From: Paludibacteraceae bacterium
GTDB taxonomy: Bacteria; Bacteroidota; Bacteroidia; Bacteroidales; Paludibacteraceae
NCBI GenBank assembly: GCA_017394705.1
Contig: JAFPXH010000002.1
Coordinates: 1 to 51,867, forward strand
Direction: 5' to 3'
DNA length: 51,867 nucleotides
The notes under the pieces were generated by a model. It was given only the letters and a program-made list of their open reading frames with translations. It did no database searches and was not told where the DNA came from. Positions 44,028-51,645 of the stretch are shown piece by piece; the stretch's first letter is position 1; every line of letters starts with the position of its first letter. The position numbers were made by a program, and so were the translations under genes.

Positions 44028-44732
44028 ATGTACCTCTTTTATTGTCCGGACATAGAGAAACAGCAGACGCTCTCTGAAGAAGAGAGTGCGCATTGCGTGC
44101 GTGTATTGCGTTATACGGCAGGTGATGAAATCCTTATCACGGACGGGAAGGGAACCACTTACACGGCGCGGATTACTAATCCACATCCCAAGCACTGCGA
44201 TTTTGAGATTATCAGCCGTGAGAAACAAGAGCCGCACCATTCTTTCCATCTGCACATCGCCATCGCACCGACGAAGAACATCGAGCGCTTGGAATGGTGC
44301 GTAGAGAAATGTGTGGAGATAGGCGTGGATGAGATAACGCCGTTGCTTTGCCGGTTTTCCGAGCGCAAGCAGCTGCGGAATGATCGCTTGGAGAAAATCA
44401 TCCTCTCTGCCGCCAAACAGAGCCTGACGCCTTATCTGCCGGTGTTGCATGAACTTACGCCTTATGATGCTTTCGTGCGCGAGCAGGCGAAGCGTGACCA
44501 GCAGAAATTCATTGCGCATTGCTATAAAGAGGACAAACGCGTGCTCAAAGAAGAGATAGAGCGGGGGAGAGATGTGTTGGTGCTTATCGGACCGGAAGGG
44601 GATTTTAGCGAGAAAGAAGTGGCGGACGCTTTGGCATTGGGTTTTGTACCGGTCAGTTTAGGTAACAGTCGGTTACGTACCGAGACAGCCGGAGTCGTGG
44701 CTTGTCATACGGCGGTGCTGATGAACGAATAA
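44028..44732 (+). CDS. rsmE: 16S rRNA (uracil-N3)-methyltransferase RsmE
   Basis: The protein has 234 residues. It methylates U1498 of 16S rRNA. N-terminal PUA-like part with HCVRVLRYTAGDEILITDGK, then the SPOUT knot: LIGPEGDFSEKEV and LGNSRLRTETAGVVACHTA. Family length is normal. The start codon follows the ACACTAA repeat array; no ribosome binding site is seen. The PAP2 gene starts seven bases behind. Confidence 0.93.
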   Translation: MYLFYCPDIEKQQTLSEEESAHCVRVLRYTAGDEILITDGKGTTYTARITNPHPKHCDFEIISREKQEPHHSFHLHIAIAPTKNIERLEWCVEKCVEIGVDEITPLLCRFSERKQLRNDRLEKIILSAAKQSLTPYLPVLHELTPYDAFVREQAKRDQQKFIAHCYKEDKRVLKEEIERGRDVLVLIGPEGDFSEKEVADALALGFVPVSLGNSRLRTETAGVVACHTAVLMNE

Positions 44733-44739
44733 ATCATCG

Positions 44740-45291
44740 ATGTCCTTAGACGCAGATATATTATTGTGGGTGAACGGTCATTATGCCGACTGGCTGGATA
44801 CCATCATGTGGCTCATCAGTCGTCAGTGTACGTGGTATCCTCTGTATGCGTTGCTGCTGGGCTTTATCGCATGGCGTTACCGCAGTTGGCATACAGTGCT
44901 GCTGGTTGTTTTGGCTTTTGTGGTGGCGGTCGGGCTGAGCGATTGGATTACCAGTGGTCTTATCAAACCCTGGGTAGCCCGATTGAGGCCTACGCATGAA
45001 CCGGCATTGGACCCGCTGCATCTCGTGCATGGTTACGTGGGAGGACGATACGGCTTTTGTAGCAGTCATGCAGCGAACACGATGGCATGTGCGCTGTTAT
45101 TCAGTCTAATTTGGAAAAGCAGAACAGCCACCGTTGGCCTGATGACGTGGGTGGCTGCTGTATGCTATAGCAGGATGTATGTCGGGGCGCATTACCCCTC
45201 GGATATAATCGCGGGACTGCTTATTGGAGCTCTTCTCGCAGGTTGGGTTTATTGGGCGCTTCGCCGCTGGGTGCTGCCGCACGCTGATTAG
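44740..45291 (+). CDS. PAP2 family membrane phosphatase
   Basis: The protein has 183 residues with five or six membrane helices. The three phosphatase motifs are present: KPWVARLRPTHEP, then YGFCSSHAANT (usually PSGH, here SSH), and SRMYVGAHYPSDIIAG. It probably removes phosphate from a lipid such as undecaprenyl-PP or a phosphatidyl lipid. The last 71 bases overlap the end of the gene on the other strand. Confidence 0.9.
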   Translation: MSLDADILLWVNGHYADWLDTIMWLISRQCTWYPLYALLLGFIAWRYRSWHTVLLVVLAFVVAVGLSDWITSGLIKPWVARLRPTHEPALDPLHLVHGYVGGRYGFCSSHAANTMACALLFSLIWKSRTATVGLMTWVAAVCYSRMYVGAHYPSDIIAGLLIGALLAGWVYWALRRWVLPHAD

Positions 45292-45643
45292 ATACATTGG
45301 CTCCGCGAGGACGACGGGGCTGCTCCGCCGGATGATTCATAAATCGCTCGAATTCATCGGGAGTAAGTAGCCGCTTGAGTTCGCCATAGATAGCCTGCAT
45401 GCGATCCATGTTCTCCGCACGAGTCAAACCGTTTTGACGGAGAATGGCATACTTCAGATGCATCTTGTAGAGCGTGTCGATGCGTACAGAATCGGTAATG
45501 CCTAACTCGCGCACCAGACGAGTGGTCTGCTTACGCGCTTCGTCCTCCGGTGTCCGTTGCGGACGCTGAACAGCCGGCTCTTGCGCAGACAACATTATAG
45601 CGCTTAAAAGAGCCGTTAAAAGAAAGGATAAACGTTTATTCAT
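45221..45643 (-). CDS. Periplasmic Spy/CpxP-like helical protein
   Basis: The protein has 140 residues from the ATG at 45643; the open frame upstream covers the gap before lolE. Signal peptide about 1-20 (LSFLLTALLSAIMLSAQ). The mature part is a helical bundle with KQTTRLVRELGITDSVRI and LKRLLTPDEFERFMN, which recalls the LTxxQ proteins of the Spy/CpxP group. The final 30 residues are Pro/Ala/Asn-rich and partly coded within the PAP2 gene (71 bases, convergent overlap). The family call is tentative. Confidence 0.72.
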   Translation of the reverse strand: MNKRLSFLLTALLSAIMLSAQEPAVQRPQRTPEDEARKQTTRLVRELGITDSVRIDTLYKMHLKYAILRQNGLTRAENMDRMQAIYGELKRLLTPDEFERFMNHPAEQPRRPRGANVSNQRAAAPSGEAPNKPNLREELQ

Positions 45644-45667
45644 AACACTAAATATACAACAAAAATC

Positions 45668-46924
45668 ATGCCGAAAATGCCTGAAATAGCCATTGCCAAG
45701 CGACTTTATTTTGCGCAACAGGGAGAAAAACGTTCTTCCCGTCCTGCTGTGCGCGTGGCATTGGCGGGAATCATTGTCGGTGTGATGGTGATGATTCTCA
45801 CTATTTGCATCGTGGTGGGCTTCAAACGCACCATTACCGACAAAGTGGCCGGTTTTGGCGCGCATATACAATTGGTCTCGTTTGATAACAATAATACGTA
45901 TGACTTGCAGCCCATTGAAGTAACGGACAGCCTGCTGATGCAACTTGGCAGCTATGCGCATGTGCGTTCTGTGGCGCCGTTTGTTACCAAACCCGGCATG
46001 CTGAAAACCGCTGAGGATTTTCATGGTATGGTGCTCAAAGGAACGGATTACTGGGATTTCTTTGCCCGCAATATCGTGGAAGGCGAGTTGCCTGCCCAAC
46101 CGCAGGATGTATTAGTCTCGCGCAGTGTGGCAAAGCGCATGGGCTTGAACGTAGGCGAGGCTATTAGTTGCTATTTCGTCGATGACACCGACGTACGGGC
46201 GAGGCGGTTCAAGATAAGCGGACTCTATGACACAGGGTTCGGGCAATTCGATGATTTGTTTGTTCTGACGCCTTTTAAGACCGCGGAGCGATTGTTGAAT
46301 AAGGAAGACATGGAGCGCAGCGATTCGACGGCCATCGTTTGTTCGGGAGTGGAGATCCTGGTCGATGACATCGGCGCATTGGATGAAGTGGCAGATGAGA
46401 TTTATTTCGCTACGGTCAATCATCTGGACGAGAACGGCTACCATTGCTATTATGTGCAGACGCTGCATGAGCAGAACCCTGCTACTTTTGCGTGGCTCGA
46501 CTTGCTGGATATGAATGTGGTGGTTATTATCGTGTTGATGTTGCTTGTGGCGGGCTTTAATATGGTCTCCGGGCTGATTATCTTGATTTTGGATGGCGTG
46601 CAGCTGATAGGAACGCTCAAAGCGCTGGGTGCGAACAATCGTTTTGTGCAACGCATTTTCCTGGCACAGGCGGCGATGTTGATACTCAAAGGAGTGCTAT
46701 GGGGCAATATCCTCGGATTGGGACTGGCTGCGCTGCAGTATTTCACCCATCTGATTCCACTCGAGGCCGCTACGTATTATGTGGATAGTGTGCCGATTGT
46801 CTTTGCCTGGGGGTGGATAGTGACGCTCAATGTGTTAACGATTGCATTATCCCTGCTTATTCTGCTCCTTCCTGCGATGATCATCACGAAAATCAGTCCG
46901 GCCAAAGTAATGCATTTTGAGTAA
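45668..46924 (+). CDS. LolC/LolE-type ABC transporter permease
   Basis: The protein has 418 residues. One membrane helix near the N terminus (about 35-55, GIIVGVMVMILTICIVVG), a large periplasmic domain (to about 270), then three helices with the FtsX signature (VVIIVLMLLVAGFNMVSGL; LIGTLKALGANNRFVQRIFL). Such permeases extract lipoproteins for sorting to the outer membrane; the ATPase partner is not in the window. The stop codon overlaps the GSCFA gene start (TAATG). Confidence 0.9.
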   Translation: MPKMPEIAIAKRLYFAQQGEKRSSRPAVRVALAGIIVGVMVMILTICIVVGFKRTITDKVAGFGAHIQLVSFDNNNTYDLQPIEVTDSLLMQLGSYAHVRSVAPFVTKPGMLKTAEDFHGMVLKGTDYWDFFARNIVEGELPAQPQDVLVSRSVAKRMGLNVGEAISCYFVDDTDVRARRFKISGLYDTGFGQFDDLFVLTPFKTAERLLNKEDMERSDSTAIVCSGVEILVDDIGALDEVADEIYFATVNHLDENGYHCYYVQTLHEQNPATFAWLDLLDMNVVVIIVLMLLVAGFNMVSGLIILILDGVQLIGTLKALGANNRFVQRIFLAQAAMLILKGVLWGNILGLGLAALQYFTHLIPLEAATYYVDSVPIVFAWGWIVTLNVLTIALSLLILLLPAMIITKISPAKVMHFE

Positions 46925-47793
46925 TGATGAAACTGCAAACGATTGTCGATATCAAGCCGTCCGAATGGAAAATCGGATACGAGGATAAGATACTGCTCGT
47001 AGGCTCTTGTTTTGCCGATTCCATCGGACAAATGATGGCGCAGCGAGAGTTGAACGTGACCTGTAATCCCTTCGGCACGCTCTATAACCCTCTTTCTATA
47101 GCGCAAGCCATCAATGCGAAAATAAGTAAATGTGAAAATGAGAAAATTCCTCTCATCTATCACGACGGCTTATGGCACTCGATGGCGCACCATGGCGCTT
47201 TCTCAAGGCCTACACGTGAGGAAGCGGAGGAGGCGGTGCGACAGTCGATTCAGAATATGCAGCGCGCGTTAGAAGAAGCAACGGTGGTCATTATCACCTT
47301 CGGTACCGCGTGGGTGTATCAAATGGCCAATGACCAATCACAAATCACAAATGACAAATCACAAATATCAAATGTGGTCGCCAATTGCCATAAAATGCCC
47401 GAACAATGGTTCACACGCAGAAGACTGACGGTCGATGAAATCGTGAGAACCTGGATGTTGATAACTGCCCGTTATCCGGATAAACACTGGCTCTTCACCG
47501 TATCGCCTATCCGACATATCCGAGACGGACTGCACGAGAACCAGCTCTCCAAAGCAACACTCCTAATGGCGGTAGAGCAACTCAACCATGCCTATTTCCC
47601 TGCTTATGAGATTATGCTCGATGAGCTCAGGGATTACCGGTTTTATGCCGATGACCTCGTCCATCCTTCACAGATGGCAGTGGAGTATATCTGGGAGCGC
47701 TTTATCGAAGCCTATTGCACGCCGCAGACGCGGAATGAGATGACCCTCGCGCTCAAACGATGGAAACGCACACAACACATTCCCCTGCATTAA
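46924..47793 (+). CDS. GSCFA domain protein
   Basis: The protein has 289 residues. The name-giving motif is VGSCFADSIG (about 23-32), near the start of an SGNH-like fold with FYADDLVHPSQMAVEYIW later. These are thought to be esterase-like enzymes on carbohydrate chains. The stretch NDQSQITNDKSQISN (near 140-155) is coded by CAAAT repeats like those at 14751 and is probably an insertion, while the reading frame stays open. It overlaps the lolE-like gene and may be transcribed on into the coiled-coil gene 24 bases later. Confidence 0.87.
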   Translation: MMKLQTIVDIKPSEWKIGYEDKILLVGSCFADSIGQMMAQRELNVTCNPFGTLYNPLSIAQAINAKISKCENEKIPLIYHDGLWHSMAHHGAFSRPTREEAEEAVRQSIQNMQRALEEATVVIITFGTAWVYQMANDQSQITNDKSQISNVVANCHKMPEQWFTRRRLTVDEIVRTWMLITARYPDKHWLFTVSPIRHIRDGLHENQLSKATLLMAVEQLNHAYFPAYEIMLDELRDYRFYADDLVHPSQMAVEYIWERFIEAYCTPQTRNEMTLALKRWKRTQHIPLH

Positions 47794-47817
47794 CATCCCG
47801 AATACCGGAAAAACACC

Positions 47818-48723
47818 ATGCGTCCACGTGAACTACATAGCTATTATTATCGCGACAGATGGTCGGAGAGAGACCTCTGCAACGATTTCCCCGGCGATGA
47901 GATACTCATCGACGGCCTTCATGCTATGCAGCGACATCTTTGGAATAACGGCGTGCAACTGACTATCCCCGTTGTGCGCGTCATGAACACCGCCCATTTC
48001 ATTGCCGCCTACATGTTCGCTACCACCTGTTCCGGTGAACAATTGGAATACGATGCATTGGCGGACATGAGTCTGGGACGAGACAGGCAGATGTTCCGCG
48101 TGGCATTGATCGTGCTCGCCGCCATGTTAGCCCGTACAGTGGGTTATCGCGCAAGGCAGTGCAGAAACCTCATACTTGACAACCGAGACCCCGATTTTGA
48201 CGAAGGAGTGACGCTCTACGACCGCTTCCTGCAAAGCGCGGAGAAACGATTTGCCGAGGAAGATTTCCTCATCGACACGCACGAACAGATACAGCGTCTC
48301 ACCGCGCAAAACGAACAACTGATTGCAGAAAATACAGAACTCAAAATTAAATACCACGTTATGGAAGAAAAATACCAACAAGTAAATATCGGAACACAAA
48401 ATAATAATTGTACGCAAATAGAAAATCAATATAACATCACTTATGTGGTGCCTGCACAGGAAGATACGGGATGGTCGAAAGCGAAGCCGAATACTGATTC
48501 CGGCCATCAACAAAACGCAAATTCTTATACTCCGCCTATTCCCAGAGAAGGCGATTATAATGGCGTGCGACTCTATATCGAGGAACGCAAGAAATACGAC
48601 GAGCAGTTCAAAGACTATTGCACCCACCATAACCGCAAAGAACTATGCATGCGCCTGACCAAGGAATTCGGGTGGTTTGTGGACGACAAATCGCTCGGAA
48701 GAAACATCCAGAGAAATATATAA
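47818..48723 (+). CDS. Unknown protein with coiled coil, right copy
   Basis: The protein has 301 residues and is a paralogue of the gene at 2124-3017 in inverted position. Shared are the N-terminal domain (FPGDEILIDGLHAMQRHLWN; DFDEGVTLYDRFLQSAEKRF), the coiled coil (IQRLTAQNEQLIAEN) and the C-terminal domain (LTKEFGWFVDDKSLGRN). The linker between differs in length and content. There is no own promoter near the start, and it follows the GSCFA gene by 24 bases. Its tail region is followed by a folded, gene-free stretch. Role unknown. Confidence 0.7.
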   Translation: MRPRELHSYYYRDRWSERDLCNDFPGDEILIDGLHAMQRHLWNNGVQLTIPVVRVMNTAHFIAAYMFATTCSGEQLEYDALADMSLGRDRQMFRVALIVLAAMLARTVGYRARQCRNLILDNRDPDFDEGVTLYDRFLQSAEKRFAEEDFLIDTHEQIQRLTAQNEQLIAENTELKIKYHVMEEKYQQVNIGTQNNNCTQIENQYNITYVVPAQEDTGWSKAKPNTDSGHQQNANSYTPPIPREGDYNGVRLYIEERKKYDEQFKDYCTHHNRKELCMRLTKEFGWFVDDKSLGRNIQRNI

Positions 48724-48739
48724 TTTTTTAGGTTTTTTT

Positions 48740-48880
48740 CCTCAATGAGAGGAAGCGCTATAAGGCGCTAAAGATCCGTTCTGACGGACTACGGTAAATT
48801 CATTTATCGGTAGGCTGGAGGAGCGGATTTTTGTATTTTGTACCAATGAAAAATTCCTTTCATTGAGGGGTTTTGTATGT
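48740..48880 (+). other. Folded gene-free stretch (candidate 3'UTR RNA)
   Basis: Within the gap of 313 bases between the coiled-coil gene and the HNH gene, the plus strand folds. CCTCAATGA (48740-48748) is the exact complement of TCATTGAGG (48860-48868). Inside are AGCGC/GCGCT (48754-48769), TCCGT/ACGGA (48775-48788), a hairpin CTACGGTAAA/TTTATCGGTAG, and GATCCG/CGGATT (48773-48778/48824-48829). CAATGAAA/TTTCATTG (48844-48865) is a competing hairpin, followed by a T-rich end. It may be a switching terminator or a small RNA cut from the messenger. The left copy has only a simple terminator here. Confidence 0.45.
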
Positions 48881-48905
48881 TTTTTTCTTCAAAAATACCC
48901 CGGGC

Positions 48906-48979
48906 GACAATTATGCGACACAGGCGACAAAATAAGCGACATTTGTCCCTCGCAGGCGACATCTAAACCTCTACTTTTG
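48906..48979 (+). promoter_or_regulatory. Promoter and phased GACA operator array of the right HNH gene
   Basis: GACA starts at 48906, 48917, 48926, 48938 and 48958 (steps 11, 9, 12 and 20). The -7 element TACTTTTG lies at 48972-48979, 14 bases after the last GACA, exactly as in the left copy. GTCCCTCG occurs between the last two sites in both copies. No TTG lies 20 bases before the -7 element. The arrangement suggests control by a protein that binds several sites on one face of the helix. Confidence 0.6.
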
Positions 48980-49036
48980 CACCGCTTTTCCCAATTGACC
49001 GCATGTTGCGGCATGTAACAGGGAGAGCGATGTATT

Positions 49037-49546
49037 ATGCCAAACTCTTTTTATTTCGAGGGCGTCGAAATAAGACGATGCCCCAACGCCAAGCCCCAGC
49101 ACGGCAAGGCACAACTCTACTGCTCCGCCGACGGACGGTTCTTCTCTATCACATGGCGCTCTGTCCGCCAAGTCCAACACCATTTCAGTCTCAGCACTCG
49201 TACGCCGGGCAGGTACTGCCATAACGGCAAACGGGGGAACGCTTATCCGAGCATGGTTAATTTCAGCAACCGTCTCTGCCATCATCTTATCTACGAGACG
49301 TGGGTGGGACCACGCACACCGGGTATGCAGATCGACCATGTCAACGGCGACATCCTGGACTACCGGGCATGTAACCTCGAGCAGGTCACACCGTCGGAGA
49401 ACATGCGCCGAGCCAAGTACCTGCGCGTCATGAGGCAGTGCGAGTTCGACCCACGTATCTTCACCGCCGACGACCTGCGAAAACTCTTCGCCATGCCCTT
49501 CGACGAATTCAAAACAATGTTAGAACACCATCGCTTAGCGGATTAG
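49037..49546 (+). CDS. HNH endonuclease, right copy
   Basis: The protein has 169 residues, about 85% identical to the left copy. The HNH core IDHVNGDILDYRACNLEQ is intact, and so is the N-terminal LYCSADGRFFSI. It is the mirror-image partner of the gene at 1434, with matching operator array and matching octamer array behind the stop codon. Both copies look functional, which argues for selection or recent exchange. Confidence 0.85.
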   Translation: MPNSFYFEGVEIRRCPNAKPQHGKAQLYCSADGRFFSITWRSVRQVQHHFSLSTRTPGRYCHNGKRGNAYPSMVNFSNRLCHHLIYETWVGPRTPGMQIDHVNGDILDYRACNLEQVTPSENMRRAKYLRVMRQCEFDPRIFTADDLRKLFAMPFDEFKTMLEHHRLAD

Positions 49547-49576
49547 GGGATTAGAGGATTAGAGGATTAGGGGATT
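49536..49576 (+). repeat. Tandem octamer array (NGGATTAG), right HNH copy
   Basis: About five octamers, GCGGATTAG, GGGATTAG, AGGATTAG and further, begin at the Asp-stop codons of the HNH gene, as in the left copy and behind lysC. Confidence 0.85.
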
Positions 49577-49731
49577 ATAGCTTGTGTCTTTTTTAGGTTA
49601 TAGCTTGTGTCTTTTTTGCCCTTCGTTTTGCTTCCCCTCCCCCTATTTTTTATACAAGCCTATTGGGGTTTTAGCTTGTGTCTTTTTTAGGTTATAGCTT
49701 GTATTGTTTTTTATAAAAAGACACAAGCTGT
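49577..49731 (+). repeat. AGCTTGTGTC repeats, right side
   Basis: Four copies of AGCTTGTGTCTTTTTT or its AGCTTGTATTG variant, plus a closing arm AAAAAGACACAAGCTG near 49722-49731. In sense they are the reverse complement of the left-hand units, as expected for mirrored islands. The stretch between (CCCTTCGTTTTGCTTCCCC and so on) has no signal that I recognise. Confidence 0.82.
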
Positions 49732-49759
49732 ATTATAAACAATTAACAATCAAACAATT

Positions 49760-50128
49760 ATGAAAACATCCATCAACAGCTACGTTATGCACGTGGCACA
49801 TGTGTTGCACCGCAACAGACCGGATTTTAAGTGGTCGGATATCCTTCGTCACGCCTGGTATTTCGCGCACCTGAGGGGCGCTTTCCACCAGGGTGTAGTC
49901 ACGTTCACGTATCTCAAAAAAGACAACTCCATCCGTGACGCCAAGGGCACGCTGAACGAGTTACTCATCCCAGCGGACGATCGCCCGAAAGGGTTGGTAC
50001 GAGCCAACGAGAGTTACGCGATCTTCACCTATTTTGACCTCGACCGCAAAGCCTGGCGCTCCTTCGACATCCGCCTCTTCGTCGGCTACGTCGATTGCTT
50101 CCGACTTACCAAAATCCCCCTTGTTTAG
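49760..50128 (+). CDS. Phage-type SH3 beta-barrel-like protein
   Basis: The protein has 122 residues. A helical N terminus (about 1-40) precedes strands with GVVTFTYLKKDNSIRDAKGT and YFDLDRKAWRSFDIRLFVG, a pattern of short SH3-like proteins (DUF2693 type) common in Bacteroidetes phages and islands. The leader TCAAACAATTATG matches that of the left edge gene (300, minus). Role unknown. Its stop codon is followed at once by another AGCTTGTGTC repeat. Confidence 0.7.
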   Translation: MKTSINSYVMHVAHVLHRNRPDFKWSDILRHAWYFAHLRGAFHQGVVTFTYLKKDNSIRDAKGTLNELLIPADDRPKGLVRANESYAIFTYFDLDRKAWRSFDIRLFVGYVDCFRLTKIPLV

Positions 50129-50183
50129 CTTGTGTCTTTTTTGCGTTTTGGCTTGTTCTTTTTTGACAAAAAAAAGACACAAC
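50127..50183 (+). repeat. Single AGCTTGTGTC palindrome
   Basis: AGCTTGTGTCTTTTTTGCG, a second arm GGCTTGTTCTTTTTT and the closing arm AAAAAAAAGACACAA form the same double-arm hairpin as in the left array. It begins inside the stop codon of the gene before. Confidence 0.8.
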
Positions 50184-50315
50184 CTCAACTACAAAAAGCA
50201 TACCGCGAAGCAGATCGTCTCTTGCAAAAGAGAAAGAACCAAAGAGAAAACCATGCGGGTGGAATGTATAATCCCTAAAAAATAATTTATTTTATAAATT
50301 AAAAAAATTCCCCTT

Positions 50316-50696
50316 ATGGAAACACTAAACGATATTGTTACAAAACGATTTTCTAAATCGCTCGTAGAATTCCTCAAACTCGTTGACCCCGAGCGCAAAT
50401 ATAAGGTGGACGCAGCGCTCGCCAATGCTTGGGACAGACTCAGCATCAACGACCAGCGGAAACTGTACCTCTACATCCTCTATCGGAAATGGCGGGGATT
50501 GGATGTTTACGGTGAACCGTACGCGATTGTCATGAACTGCCACCCTGTGCCCATCAATTGGAACGGCTTTAGCGTCATCAACTCACTCATCAAATCAAAA
50601 AAAATGGTCATTGCCAGGTATAACGGCTCTTTCGGCACTTACACACTCGACGAAGCCATAGTATACGAAATGACCGATGTCAAACCATTAAATTAA
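50316..50696 (+). CDS. Hypothetical protein of the right island
   Basis: The protein has 126 residues, helical in the first 60 (NDIVTKRFSKSLVEFLKLVD; INDQRKLYLYILYRKWRG) and strand-rich later. I do not recognise it. It is followed after seven bases by the next small gene on the strand. The 130 bases before it, up to the palindrome at 50183, hold no clear promoter. Confidence 0.62.
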   Translation: METLNDIVTKRFSKSLVEFLKLVDPERKYKVDAALANAWDRLSINDQRKLYLYILYRKWRGLDVYGEPYAIVMNCHPVPINWNGFSVINSLIKSKKMVIARYNGSFGTYTLDEAIVYEMTDVKPLN

Positions 50697-50703
50697 AATC
50701 ATT

Positions 50704-51027
50704 ATGGCAAATTGTAAATTTCCAGCCGGAATAGAGCACGTATCCGGCACTTTATCTAAAAAAACCATCCGTACCGCCGATGGTACCATCACACAACGCG
50801 TCTTCGCTTGCATGCGGAACGGCAAACAACGGATATACTTCCGGGAATATGGACCGCGTACTACACCACTCACCAAACAGGAAAAACAAGCAAGACAGAG
50901 CTTCGCACGCATGGCGAGAGAAGTGTCACGGCGCATGGCCGCAGGAGATAAACGTCCGAAGAAAGTTATCTGGGCGGAAGTGAAGGCTGAATTCAAGAAA
51001 GGAGAAGACAATGCAAGTCAAGTCTAA
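50704..51027 (+). CDS. Small basic hypothetical protein (phage-like)
   Basis: The protein has 107 residues with a strand-rich N terminus (SGTLSKKTIRTADGTITQRV) and a basic helical C-terminal half (TKQEKQARQSFARMAREVSR). It resembles small phage proteins with the pattern 'G.. GD.VFR...G K...Y.P'. The end overlaps the next gene by 17 bases. The two neighbours seem related in layout. Function unknown. Confidence 0.65.
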   Translation: MANCKFPAGIEHVSGTLSKKTIRTADGTITQRVFACMRNGKQRIYFREYGPRTTPLTKQEKQARQSFARMAREVSRRMAAGDKRPKKVIWAEVKAEFKKGEDNASQV

Positions 51028-51202
51028 AGATGGGTCCATCACAGCACTTAGAGGCCGGTTCGGTGATATCGTCTTTCGTACCTTCAAATCAGGTAAAATC
51101 TTCGCGACATATGCACCCCGCCAACACCGGTCCATTTCCGGTCCATCTCCGGTCCATCTTCGTAAGCAAATTGAAAAACTCAATCTGGAAATCATAGACT
51201 AA
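51011..51202 (+). CDS. Small hypothetical protein (phage-like)
   Basis: The protein has 63 residues. The segment RGRFGDIVFRTFKSGKIFAT is a pattern of small phage-related proteins of Bacteroidetes. Near the end, SISGPSPVHL is coded by three copies of CCGGTCCAT. It overlaps the gene before by 17 bases and is followed by the 56-codon gene one base later, so the set is co-translated. Confidence 0.65.
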   Translation: MQVKSKDGSITALRGRFGDIVFRTFKSGKIFATYAPRQHRSISGPSPVHLRKQIEKLNLEIID

Positions 51203-51203
51203 T

Positions 51204-51374
51204 ATGGCACAGCAAACAATATCCACACAAGAAATCCATTCCCGCCTCAACCATCGAGCAGGAAAGAAGATACCGACCAAACACATGCAGATGTTGATGG
51301 TGCGTTTCGAAGAAATTACCGGAGAACCGGTCTCTCAAACCAATATCGATGCTTTCCTAAGATATGCTTGGTAA
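51204..51374 (+). CDS. 56-residue protein, hypothetical
   Basis: This reading frame is intact: it starts with an ATG (MAQQTISTQEIHSRLNHRAG), has 56 codons, and stops with TAA at 51374. It follows the previous gene by one base, which supports it as a real gene. It is predicted to be helical and basic in the middle (GKKIPTKHMQMLMVRFEEIT). The fold could be a small DNA-binding one, which is a guess. Confidence 0.55.
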   Translation: MAQQTISTQEIHSRLNHRAGKKIPTKHMQMLMVRFEEITGEPVSQTNIDAFLRYAW

Positions 51375-51404
51375 GATAAATTGGCTAAAAATTGGGGCGA
51401 AAAT

Positions 51405-51436
51405 TTGTTTTTCGCTCCTTTTTCGGTATATATTTG
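51405..51436 (+). promoter_or_regulatory. Promoter of the small membrane gene (51454)
   Basis: TTG (51405-51407), 21 bases and TATATTTG (51429-51436). It looks like the other promoters here, with one extra base of spacing. Confidence 0.6.
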
Positions 51437-51453
51437 CACAAAATTTTTGAATT

Positions 51454-51642
51454 ATGAAAATCGAACTACAACTCATAGCAGCCTTTATCCTCTCTATTGG
51501 AGGTTTGATTATGCTTTTCTGCGGTATCTTTATTGATCCGCAGGGGCAGATCCACGAAACCCTCCTCGTCGCCTTTGGAGAAACGGCCACTTTTGCTGGA
51601 GCATTGTTCGGGATAGATTATGTTTATAAAAAGAAAAGATAA
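51454..51642 (+). CDS. Small two-helix membrane protein (phage-like)
   Basis: The protein has 62 residues with two membrane helices (about 5-27, IAAFILSIGGLIMLFCGIFI; and about 40-55, FGETATFAGALFGIDY), and a Lys/Arg end. The pattern is typical of small, possibly holin-like proteins from Bacteroides phages and islands. It is the last gene before the folded RNA stretch. Confidence 0.75.
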   Translation: MKIELQLIAAFILSIGGLIMLFCGIFIDPQGQIHETLLVAFGETATFAGALFGIDYVYKKKR

Positions 51643-51645
51643 AAC

